In this document: positions 5,885 to 12,651 of the stretch, piece after piece
How positions within the stretch are numbered: position 1 is the first letter of the stretch
Layout of the letters: every line of letters begins with the position of its first letter
Assembly (NCBI GenBank): GCA_900557255.1
Contig: USSA01000039.1
Location: 1-20,705, forward strand
Direction: 5' to 3'
From: an uncultured Prevotella sp.
GTDB taxonomy: Bacteria; Bacteroidota; Bacteroidia; Bacteroidales; Bacteroidaceae
DNA length: 20,705 nt
Notes under the pieces: model-generated
Told to the model about the DNA's origin: nothing
Database searches by the model: none
What the model saw: only the letters and a program-made list of their open reading frames with translations
Program-made: the position numbers and the translations under genes

Positions 5885-6685
5885 ATGGAGAAAAAAGAAA
5901 TGAAGCGTTGCCCTTATTGTGGCGAAATGATTCTTGCAGTAGCAAAGAAGTGTAAGTATTGCGGAGAGTGGCTTGAAAATTCAGAAGCCATCATTGCTGA
6001 TGACAAAGAAGAAAAGTCAGCTCCTGTAGTTCCTAAATCAAAAAGCAAGCCTGTGGCTGAGCCTGCACCAGAACCAGAAGATGCAACAACCGATGGTGAT
6101 GATGAGGTTGTTGACACAGGATATGGAGTCTCTGTTTCTAAGAGATTGGCTAAGCGAATAACTTGGGGACTTGTTGCCGTTGCCATCATTGCTTTTGCTT
6201 TCTTGGGATATGAAATGCTTAGTGTCGATAGTAGCGAACTCACCATGTCAAAGATGGATGGCAGTTGGAAAGAATTGGCAACGGATGATGTTACTATTAT
6301 GTACCAATTCAATAAAAATGGGGAGTTTACAGAGATGCGTACAATTGACGATGACGGTACAAAATATGGTAGTATGTGTACTGGTACGTGGGAACTGAGC
6401 AAACAAGGAGTTCTCGGTCAATGTATAAGTATGAAGTACGATATAGAGTCGTTAGTTGTAGATGGTCATAATGATGAAACAGGTGAAGTTTATGATGAAA
6501 GCGACCCAACGGTCAACGAAATGAAACAAACCCTTTATGCGAAGTATCAAAAAGAAAATCAGGAGGTTGATAAGTATAAAGGTATGGATAAAGTGTATGG
6601 GTTGAACAACCTAACTTTCAGCAATGATACCATAAAACAAAATGGTATTTCTATTATGGTTAAGATAGGCGATATCAATCGTTAA
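5885..6685 (+). CDS. Zinc-ribbon membrane protein with lipocalin-like C-terminal domain
   Basis: The protein has 266 residues. The N-terminal zinc ribbon has Cys9, Cys12, Cys23 and Cys26. A Lys/Pro/Ala/Glu-rich linker (about 35-80) precedes a basic patch (KRLAKR) and a single membrane helix at about 92-110. Residues 120-266 form an external domain with DGSW at about 125 and TGTW at about 166, then a Gly/Asp-rich C-terminal part. The GSW...GTW pattern resembles the lipoprotein at 4725-5261, so the two may share a lipocalin-like fold. Positive charges just before the helix and none after it support ribbon inside, domain outside. It is followed after 28 bases by another lipoprotein. No ligand can be named. 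Confidence 0.82.
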   Translation: MEKKEMKRCPYCGEMILAVAKKCKYCGEWLENSEAIIADDKEEKSAPVVPKSKSKPVAEPAPEPEDATTDGDDEVVDTGYGVSVSKRLAKRITWGLVAVAIIAFAFLGYEMLSVDSSELTMSKMDGSWKELATDDVTIMYQFNKNGEFTEMRTIDDDGTKYGSMCTGTWELSKQGVLGQCISMKYDIESLVVDGHNDETGEVYDESDPTVNEMKQTLYAKYQKENQEVDKYKGMDKVYGLNNLTFSNDTIKQNGISIMVKIGDINR

Positions 6686-6713
6686 GTAAACGAAAATTAT
6701 AAAAACATATTTT

Positions 6714-7508
6714 ATGAAAAAGATAATTTATATATTTATTATTCTCTTTGCATTTTGCTCATGTGCAAAGGATTATCCTCAACAGGTGAAAGACAGAGTT
6801 GAGCAATACCAAAAGGAAGGTAAAAAAGTGTTGAGTCATTCTGATGACCCAACAGGTAAGGAACATTATATAGTCTTTGCTGATGTGAAAGCACAGATTA
6901 TAGGGGTCGACACATTAGGAGAAACTGTCAAGGAGATTCATCTTGGAGAAAAACCGACAGTTGGTTTTGAAGTTAAAGCCAATGAGAACCAAGGCTTGAG
7001 ATTAGTAAAAATACATAAAGATTCGAAAGAAAACTATAGCCTCAATAACGAGGGGAAGATATGTCGTATGTTTAAGGGTAATTGTATTGAGACCTTTGAT
7101 ATGAAGGTGTTTAAGGATAAGTATATTATTTTTGTCAAAGGATATGACGGAATCTTTCTTAATGATGATGATGTGTACTATTCTTTGTCGGAAGAGGATA
7201 TGGGGGATGATGGTAATCTAAACATGGTTTTCCACAACACGATAGGTATGGTCTTGACTGAAGAATTGCAAGATTATTTGTACAGTAGTAGGGATCTTTA
7301 TATCGACCGTTATCATGATGATTTGGTTTTCAAAGCAACTGTCTCTCCTGAAGGAAAGATAATAAAACAAGCAAGTTCTGCTTATTGCTCTGGTGTAGAA
7401 ATACCGGTGGAAATGTTCTCTGATTGGCTAACTCTAAGACCTTATTTAGCAAAGGTTGTGCAAGCGCAGAATGAGGAAGAAAGAAACTCTTATGATTATG
7501 CCTATTAA
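6714..7508 (+). CDS. Hypothetical lipoprotein
   Basis: This 264-residue protein has a clear lipoprotein signal: MKK, a run of Ile/Phe/Leu, and the lipobox AFCSC with the lipidated Cys17. The mature protein is rich in Asp, Lys and Glu, with predicted strands and no motif I recognise. It contains the acidic DDDD-type patch LNDDDVYYSL and further on a basic/aromatic stretch. It is the last gene of the tight run that begins at 2154. The gap to the next gene is 51 bases rather than 12-39, so the operon may end here or continue. The protein is presumed to act in the periplasm or at the outer membrane beside the external domains of the zinc-ribbon proteins. Confidence 0.75.
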   Translation: MKKIIYIFIILFAFCSCAKDYPQQVKDRVEQYQKEGKKVLSHSDDPTGKEHYIVFADVKAQIIGVDTLGETVKEIHLGEKPTVGFEVKANENQGLRLVKIHKDSKENYSLNNEGKICRMFKGNCIETFDMKVFKDKYIIFVKGYDGIFLNDDDVYYSLSEEDMGDDGNLNMVFHNTIGMVLTEELQDYLYSSRDLYIDRYHDDLVFKATVSPEGKIIKQASSAYCSGVEIPVEMFSDWLTLRPYLAKVVQAQNEEERNSYDYAY

Positions 7509-7559
7509 TTTGGGTTTGATTACAAAATGGTAGATGTTTAATATTATAATTGTAGATAT

Positions 7560-8300
7560 ATGGTAAATTCAAAAAAACTATCTTCTGAAGACATTCGCAA
7601 AGGGCAGGAGAAAATCAAGGAAGAGATTTATGCAAGGGCTAAAGAGTTGGGAATTTCAACAGATGACCTTTGGCCGTTGCCAGATGGAGTGTTCAATATC
7701 GAAGGCTATTGTCAGTCTTCTCCTCGTATCATGTGGATATTGAAACAGCCGTATGATGATATGAAGGAAGGTAAACCCTATGGCGGTGGTTGGGAAGTTT
7801 ATGGTGCTTTCAATAATGATGATGCTTTCAAGAATACAACTTGGCAACCCATTATCTATAGTCTCTTTGGCATACGTAATCATAAACTTTATGGTGATAG
7901 CGATGTGCCATATATTCGTGATGATAAGTCTATGGTTGATTTGTTGAAGGATATTGCTTATATCAATGTCGATAAGATGCCAGGTTATAGATCTACTTCT
8001 GATGAAGAGTTGGCACAGGCTTATGAGCAGTGGAAAGACATTGTTGAAGAACAGATACGTTTGTATGACCCACAAGTGATTTGTTTTGCCAATACAATGT
8101 GGCTTTTCAAGAAAGATTGGGGCATAGATGAGCACACTGAGCATGAGTCGGTTCCATTGGGAAATGACAAATGTATGTTTGTCTATAACAAGGATGGCAG
8201 ATTGTGCCTGGATACCTATCATCCTGCTCAACGAGTGGTGAAAAGGGAAGATTATGTAGATTCCATTATAAAGGTAGTGAACAAGTTTAACGTGAAATAG
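7560..8300 (+). CDS. Uracil-DNA-glycosylase-superfamily-like protein
   Basis: This is a 246-residue soluble protein. Blocks resembling the uracil-DNA-glycosylase fold are visible in order: SPRIMWILKQPYDD (54-67), where the family's first active-site loop follows a hydrophobic strand; DLLKDIAYINVDKMPG (127-142); YDPQVICFANT (169-179); and LDTYHPAQR (217-225), the expected C-terminal H-P loop before the last helix. The length is close to stand-alone UDG-fold proteins. Whether it cleaves a modified base is unknown; some members of this superfamily are not classical glycosylases. It shares the strand and low GC of the zinc-ribbon operon but has a 51-base gap, so co-transcription is possible rather than shown. 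Family placement is by motif order, not by search. Confidence 0.6.
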   Translation: MVNSKKLSSEDIRKGQEKIKEEIYARAKELGISTDDLWPLPDGVFNIEGYCQSSPRIMWILKQPYDDMKEGKPYGGGWEVYGAFNNDDAFKNTTWQPIIYSLFGIRNHKLYGDSDVPYIRDDKSMVDLLKDIAYINVDKMPGYRSTSDEELAQAYEQWKDIVEEQIRLYDPQVICFANTMWLFKKDWGIDEHTEHESVPLGNDKCMFVYNKDGRLCLDTYHPAQRVVKREDYVDSIIKVVNKFNVK

Positions 8301-8465
8301 AGTAGAATCACTTGTTGCATTACTGTTACAACTCAACAATATACTTCTGACCCTTTTTATAATGGGGCGAAGGAGATACAAGAGCAGTACATGCGTATGT
8401 ACCAGTTCGACTACAAGAAGAGTTGCTGCAGCAAGTTTGATTTTGAATTTAAGCAATTAGACTGA
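8301..8465 (+). pseudogene. Possible gene remnant downstream of the UDG-like gene
   Basis: After the TAG of the UDG-like gene the same frame stays open for 54 codons, to a TGA at 8463-8465. Its second half reads like real protein: DPFYNGAKEIQEQYMRMYQF followed by DYKK, a CC pair and an alternating Phe/Glu stretch. No good start codon precedes it. It could be the 3' end of a deleted gene, or a chance open frame. I do not recognise a family. Confidence 0.3.
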
Positions 8466-8476
8466 TATTTAGAAAA

Positions 8477-8518
8477 GAGGGTGAATCATTAACTTATGAC
8501 ACACCCTCCTTTTTATTT
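8477..8518 (+). terminator. Terminator after the zinc-ribbon/UDG region
   Basis: GAGGGTG (8477-8483) pairs with CACCCTC (8502-8508), with an 18-base loop, followed by CTTTTTATTTTATTT. It would end transcripts from the operon or the UDG-like gene. Confidence 0.7.
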
Positions 8519-8529
8519 TATTTAAGTTT

Positions 8530-8718
8530 TCATATAGAATCTTTATCCAACAAGAAATCAAATACGTCCATAAATACGATGCCGTCATCGTTTTGGTATT
8601 TCTTGATGAGGTCGCCTGTTATCACATACTTCATAAAACTATCGTCTGTACGTAGCAAAGGTAGATATTTGTCTCTATTTACAATCATAACAGAAAAGAT
8701 TTTTGCGGATTTCCGCAT
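8530..8718 (-). CDS. Small hypothetical protein
   Basis: This is a 62-residue ORF on the minus strand. Its last 45 residues look protein-like, with YLPLLRTDDSFMKYVITGDL and then a KKYQNDDG turn and FMDVFDFLLDKDSI. Codon use is mixed and plausible. A TATTTTTG box (8736-8729, minus) lies only ten bases before the ATG, so a real transcript would be nearly leaderless, or start at a later ATG such as that of MIVNRDKY. Its first codons lie inside the direct repeat at 8699-8733, so the true 5' end may have been replaced. No family is recognised. Confidence 0.4.
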   Translation of the reverse strand: MRKSAKIFSVMIVNRDKYLPLLRTDDSFMKYVITGDLIKKYQNDDGIVFMDVFDFLLDKDSI

Positions 8719-8795
8719 TTTTCTTTTGCAAAAATAATACTTTTATTAATTCTATGTAGAATTTTTGCGGATTTCCGCAGTTTTCTTTCGCAGAA
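8699..8795. repeat. 35-bp direct repeat, two copies
   Basis: Copies at 8699-8733 and 8761-8795 differ at three of 35 positions and are offset by 62 bases. Each begins ATTTTTGCGGATTTCCGCA, in which TGCGG and CCGCA are inverted arms around ATTT. Between the copies lies about 27 bases of AT-rich DNA. They could be regulator sites or copies of a small dispersed element. Confidence 0.75.
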
Positions 8796-8994
8796 TTAAC
8801 GGTTACGTCTTGATATTTTAAGTTCGGTGATTTGTCGAATTCCATAGTTTTTCTTCTTATTCTTTTCTCTGTTTTCAAGAAAAAGATACAACTTTATCAC
8901 AAAATTCCATGCTTTTCTCTCTTCGCTATCACATTATTCCCTATTCGTTATACTTTTTTAATCTCTCTTTTTATCCGATTTCAGAAAAAAGATG
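8796..8994. other. AT-rich spacer upstream of the CDF gene
   Basis: No convincing gene is seen. On the minus strand, 8848-8798 reads MEFDKSPNLKYQDVTVN and then enters the direct repeat, where the frame becomes nonsense-like. This could be the broken start of an earlier form of the small ORF at 8530-8718. The rest (8850-8990) is AT-rich with runs of TTTTC and no strong hairpin. Confidence 0.3.
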
Positions 8995-9002
8995 TACTTT
9001 TG
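8995..9002 (+). promoter_or_regulatory. -7 element for the CDF transporter gene
   Basis: TACTTTTG fits TAnnTTTG and is followed by CCGC; a T-rich stretch near 8969-8975 may serve as -33. Transcription would start near 9009. This places the earlier in-frame ATG at 8992 upstream of the transcript and decides for the ATG at 9085. Confidence 0.55.
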
Positions 9003-9084
9003 CCGCTCAATTCATGAAAGACAGGAATTTGGTTATACAAAAACATTATTAAGGAAGCAAAGGACTTCTGTTATATTTTATAGT

Positions 9085-10068
9085 ATGGACAAGAATGAGA
9101 GAATATATAACGAGCAAGAGATGCCCGCAGAAACGAAAAAGAATCATTCCGCTGATGCGGATAGAGTAAAGGAAGTATATAAGGTGACGATAGCGGGAAG
9201 CATCATCAATGTGGTGCTGCTCGTGCTGAAGTTTGTTGCAGGTATCCTCGGACATTCTGCAGCCATGATAGCGGATGCCATCCATTCGCTTACCGATTTC
9301 GCTACCGATGTGGTGGTACTGGTATTCGTTAAACTGGGCAATAAGCCAATGGATAAGGACCATGATTATGGTCATGGCAAATACGAGACGCTTGCCACAG
9401 CCATCATCGGCATTTCGCTCTTCGTGGTGGGTGTGATGATCTGTTATTCTGGCGTAACCAAGATTTATCGTGCCATCTGCGGCGAGACACTCCAGCAGCC
9501 GGGCGTTGTAGCCTTGATTGCTGCCATCATAAGTATCGTGATGAAGGAATGGGCTTATCAGTTTACGGTTAAAGCCGGAAAGAAATATCATTCCGAGGCT
9601 GTAGTGGCGAATGCCTGGCATCATCGCAGCGATGCTTTATCGAGTATCGGAACGATGTTCGGTATTGGTGGCGCCATCATCCTGGGAGAAAAATGGGCGG
9701 TGCTCGATCCGCTTGCAGCCATCATCGTGAGTGCCTTCATCATCAAGGCTGCCTGGGGACTGGTGATGCAGTCTGTGAAAGAACTGACGGATGCCAGTCT
9801 TTCGGAAATGGAGGAAGATGAAATTCTGAAGGTTGCGAACGAAGAGCAGGGAGTAAGAGAGATTCATAACCTGCAAACCCGTCGCATCGGAAACAAGATT
9901 GCGATAGAAATGCACGTCCGCATGCCGGGTTCTCTTTCGCTTTATGAGGCGCATGAGCATGCTACTCATATAGAAACAAAACTGAAGCAGCACTTCGGTG
10001 CAGATACCCATGTGGGAATCCATCTCGAACCGATAAAAGTGAACGGAAAATATCAGAAACCGGAATAA
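9085..10068 (+). CDS. Cation diffusion facilitator (zinc-type exporter)
   Basis: This 327-residue inner-membrane antiporter should export Zn2+ (possibly Co/Ni/Fe) in exchange for protons. Family marks: the TM2 site AIHSLTD with His67 and Asp71, the loop DHDYGHGKYE (about 92-101), and the TM5 site HHRSD with His179 and Asp183. This His-Asp/His-Asp set is typical of zinc-type members rather than the Asp-Asp/His-Asp set of FieF. Six hydrophobic segments are followed by a cytoplasmic C-terminal domain (about 240-320) ending with His-containing strands (HVGIHLEP). The frame is open back to 8992, but that ATG lies inside the promoter; 9085 is preferred, and ATG 9121 is a further option. The gene stands alone, with its own promoter and a strong terminator. 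Confidence 0.9.
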   Translation: MDKNERIYNEQEMPAETKKNHSADADRVKEVYKVTIAGSIINVVLLVLKFVAGILGHSAAMIADAIHSLTDFATDVVVLVFVKLGNKPMDKDHDYGHGKYETLATAIIGISLFVVGVMICYSGVTKIYRAICGETLQQPGVVALIAAIISIVMKEWAYQFTVKAGKKYHSEAVVANAWHHRSDALSSIGTMFGIGGAIILGEKWAVLDPLAAIIVSAFIIKAAWGLVMQSVKELTDASLSEMEEDEILKVANEEQGVREIHNLQTRRIGNKIAIEMHVRMPGSLSLYEAHEHATHIETKLKQHFGADTHVGIHLEPIKVNGKYQKPE

Positions 10069-10101
10069 CTGAAATAAAAGGAAATAGCCGGAATAAAAGG
10101 A

Positions 10102-10150
10102 AACGAGCCTTGACGGAAGGAAGAAACCTCCATCAAGGCTCGTTTTTTAT
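10102..10150 (+). terminator. Strong terminator after the CDF gene
   Basis: AACGAGCCTTGA (10102-10113) pairs perfectly with TCAAGGCTCGTT (10133-10144), a 12-bp stem with a 19-base loop, followed by TTTTTATTT. A second perfect hairpin, ATATCCGAA (10154-10162) with TTCGGATAT (10169-10177), lies just beyond. Together they separate the CDF gene from the convergent TonB receptor gene and may act in both directions. Confidence 0.8.
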
Positions 10151-10212
10151 TTGATATCCGAATCGTGTTTCGGATATTTATCATCTTTTGGGATGATTAT
10201 TATCTGATTATA

Positions 10213-12270
10213 TTATCGGCCGAGATTTACGCTGGCTCCTGCCATAATCCACAAACCAGGCTGCTTAACGGCAGTGAGGTCGTAATAGCGGTGGCAAGTG
10301 ATATTGTCGGCCTTTACGAAGATATTGTATTTCTTCTCGTCCCACATCAGTTTGCAATCCACCTTGGTGTATGGATGATAGCCATTCATTCTCTGCTGCC
10401 ATCTTACGCTCCAGGAAGCAGAAAGCTTGCTCCATATCTGATGATCCAAACCGAATACTGCCTTGTGCTTCAGATACTCCAATGCATAGAGCGATTTCAG
10501 AATGTTGGTCTCGGTCTTATGATCCTGATAGATATAAGCATATCCCAACTTGATGCGGGTGATGAAACTGTTTGGAACCAACTCTCTCATGTAGATGGTT
10601 GCATCCACGTTGTAACCCATATTGTTGAGTTTTCCGAGGTTCATCACGTGATACTTGCTGTCGTTCTGCTCAGTCACGGATGTCTGAACCCAGTCAATCA
10701 TGTTGGTGCCGTGTGCATAGAAACCGCTCACGGTTGCGGCAAAACCAGTCTGGCGATACTGGGTTCCTATCTTGAAGGTTGAATTCTTCTCTGGGTTTAG
10801 GTTGATGTCGCCCTGCTGCACACCATTACTTATATATAAGTCGGTGTAGGTAGGCATTCTCAAAGCCTTGTTCCAGGAAGCGTAGAACTTCCAGTTGTCG
10901 TTAGGGCGATAACTCATGTCCACACCAGGATAGAAGCGGAAGTCGTTGTCCAAACCTGTATTCTTGTTAGCCAAGACACCTGCCGACAAGGTGAAGCCGC
11001 CGAAGATGAAGTTGTGCTCCAACATGATGTTGGTGTTGGTGCGCTCACCCTTTCGGGTATATTGACGGTCAGAACCCGAGATGTCCTTATAGTCTTTCTC
11101 TGCGAGTTCCTCGCCCAATGCAGTAGAGTAGATGCGCTCCTTGCTGATATCAAACCCCACTGCGGTCTTACCCAAAGCCCAAGCCACGTTGGCGTTCAAT
11201 CCACCACCATAAACATCGAGGTCGTGATAGTTCTCGCCCGCCTTGGCTCCAGCCATACCGCGAATCAGCTGATAGTGGTCCTTGAATTTGTTATAATAGA
11301 ATTGAGGAGCAATCTCCCAGGTCTTCTCCTGGTTGTGCAGACTCAGATTGAGCGAAGCCAGACCGTGGTCTGTCTTCTCATATTGGTTGTTGTATTTGGC
11401 GCTGTAGAAAGTATTAGCACCATAGCTCTGGCTAGCAATACCCAACTGGGCGTTGATGTCGAAACGCTGGTCGTAAGAGAAAGAGAGATTGCCGTAGCCC
11501 TGTCCTTTCTCGAAGTCGCTGTTCTCCGTGCCGCCATCTGAGCGCTTGTAGCCTCCGCTTACGGAATAAGCTTGGGTCCACTTGCCTGTCTCAAAAGCCG
11601 TCTGCACACGTCCCTGTGCTCCGAAGCTTCCAAAGCTTCCGCCTTCTACACTTGCAGATACCCCCTTACTCTTAGCCTTCTTGGTTACGATGTTGATGGC
11701 ACCATTGAAGGCTGAAGTTCCGAATAAGCGCGATGCTGCCCCCTCGAGCACTTCGATGTGGTCGATGTCAGCAAGAGCTACAGGAAAATCAGAAGCATTG
11801 TGACCAGTCTGAGGATTGGAAATGTTGACGCCATTCAAGAGAATGGTAATCTGGTCGAAGGTTCCACCATTGATGGAGATATCCGTCTGAACACCAAAGC
11901 CACCACGCTGACGGACATCCACGCCGGTAGCTAATTTCAATACATCGTTGATAGTCTGCGCAGCCGCACGATGAATATCGTCGCGGGTAATGACAGACAC
12001 AATCTTAGGTGACTGCTCTACAGTCATCGGCGCACGAGATCCGGTAACGCTCACCGCATCTAGCTCGTAAGCCTTTCCGCCCTTGTAGAGGGTAGAGTCA
12101 ACCTTGGCTCCCTCTGTGCTTACGCCTGCTGCCTTAGCATGGCTCAGGGTAGCAACACTGAGTGCACCAACAAGTACCTCTCTTCCCAAAACTGCGAAGA
12201 GTGAGTAGTTCTTGTTAGAGAATCGGTTGAACTTCAGGCTGTTGCGCTTGTTGAAAATTGTTTTGTACAT
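10213..12270 (-). CDS. TonB-dependent outer-membrane receptor
   Basis: This 685-residue outer-membrane barrel imports an unknown substrate using TonB energy. The leader is long: about 22 polar, basic residues, then a core FAVLGREVLVGALSVATL and cleavage probably after AKA (47). A TonB-box-like stretch YELDAVSVTGSR lies at about 68-79. The plug domain (about 80-195) includes SVITRDDI, QRGGFGVQTDISINGG and the end motif LFGTSAFNGAINIVTKK. The barrel follows, with alternating strands to the C-terminus. The family size and plug resemble BtuB/FepA-like receptors rather than SusC; no carboxypeptidase-like extension is present. The final residues GASVNLGR lack the usual terminal aromatic. No cobalamin riboswitch is seen upstream and no SusD neighbour, so the substrate is not assigned. 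Confidence 0.88.
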   Translation of the reverse strand: MYKTIFNKRNSLKFNRFSNKNYSLFAVLGREVLVGALSVATLSHAKAAGVSTEGAKVDSTLYKGGKAYELDAVSVTGSRAPMTVEQSPKIVSVITRDDIHRAAAQTINDVLKLATGVDVRQRGGFGVQTDISINGGTFDQITILLNGVNISNPQTGHNASDFPVALADIDHIEVLEGAASRLFGTSAFNGAINIVTKKAKSKGVSASVEGGSFGSFGAQGRVQTAFETGKWTQAYSVSGGYKRSDGGTENSDFEKGQGYGNLSFSYDQRFDINAQLGIASQSYGANTFYSAKYNNQYEKTDHGLASLNLSLHNQEKTWEIAPQFYYNKFKDHYQLIRGMAGAKAGENYHDLDVYGGGLNANVAWALGKTAVGFDISKERIYSTALGEELAEKDYKDISGSDRQYTRKGERTNTNIMLEHNFIFGGFTLSAGVLANKNTGLDNDFRFYPGVDMSYRPNDNWKFYASWNKALRMPTYTDLYISNGVQQGDINLNPEKNSTFKIGTQYRQTGFAATVSGFYAHGTNMIDWVQTSVTEQNDSKYHVMNLGKLNNMGYNVDATIYMRELVPNSFITRIKLGYAYIYQDHKTETNILKSLYALEYLKHKAVFGLDHQIWSKLSASWSVRWQQRMNGYHPYTKVDCKLMWDEKKYNIFVKADNITCHRYYDLTAVKQPGLWIMAGASVNLGR

Positions 12271-12301
12271 TAAATTAAATGTTTATAAATGAATAATAAA
12301 T

Positions 12302-12371
12302 CGAAGCCTTCCGCCTTCCCGGCTTTCGGCATTCGGGGTGCAAAGGTACTGACTTTTGGGCAACTGACAAA
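12302..12371 (-). promoter_or_regulatory. Promoter and leader hairpin of the TonB receptor gene
   Basis: On the minus strand TTTG (12371-12368), 19 bases, and TACCTTTG (12348-12341) match the Bacteroidota promoter exactly. Transcription would start near 12334. The leader then begins with a hairpin, CGAAAGCC pairing with GGCTTCG (12328-12321 with 12308-12302, one bulge), which may stabilise the mRNA 5' end. Confidence 0.7.
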
Positions 12372-12651
12372 ATAAAATGTGAATTATTTTTTCAACTGCT
12401 GATGCAAAGTTAATGTAAATCAAGGTCGGTTTCCTACCTCACAAATCGTATTCAATTCAGCCTTCTCGTGGCATAAAAAAGTATTAATTAGGCATAATCC
12501 TCAATAGGGTGATGCGATTTTCTTAAAGAAACATTCGCTTTTTCAGATTATTCTTGTATCTTTGCAGTTGATATGGGCAGCATTCAGCAATCAGAATACT
12601 GCTGTTGCAATTTTATGGTAATTAGAAATTAAAAAGAAAGGAACAGATAAG
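12372..12651. other. Divergent intergenic region
   Basis: Together with 12271-12371 this is a 381-base gap between the leftward TonB receptor gene and the rightward flavin reductase operon. Besides the two promoters it is AT-rich. I looked for a cobalamin or other riboswitch in the minus direction and saw none of the conserved cobalamin core. No small gene is supported. Confidence 0.5.
12557..12564 (+). promoter_or_regulatory. -7 element for the flavin reductase-clpS-clpA-aat operon
   Basis: TATCTTTG fits the Bacteroidota -7 consensus. The -33 region (T-run near 12539-12543) is weak and closer than usual. Predicted start is near 12571, giving a leader of about 80 bases. Confidence 0.55.

Noticed and set aside
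7656..8456. 266-codon minus-strand ORF
   Set aside because: Antisense to the UDG-like gene; its Ile/His-rich composition is typical of a shadow frame.
8699..8795. CRISPR array
   Set aside because: Only two imperfect copies, no regular spacers and no cas genes nearby.
8992..9084. Earlier ATG for the CDF gene
   Set aside because: The ATG overlaps the TACTTTTG promoter element, and the extra 31 residues do not look like a CDF N-terminus.
12271..12560. Cobalamin riboswitch upstream of the TonB receptor
   Set aside because: None of the conserved cobalamin core was seen on the minus strand; only a short leader hairpin is present.
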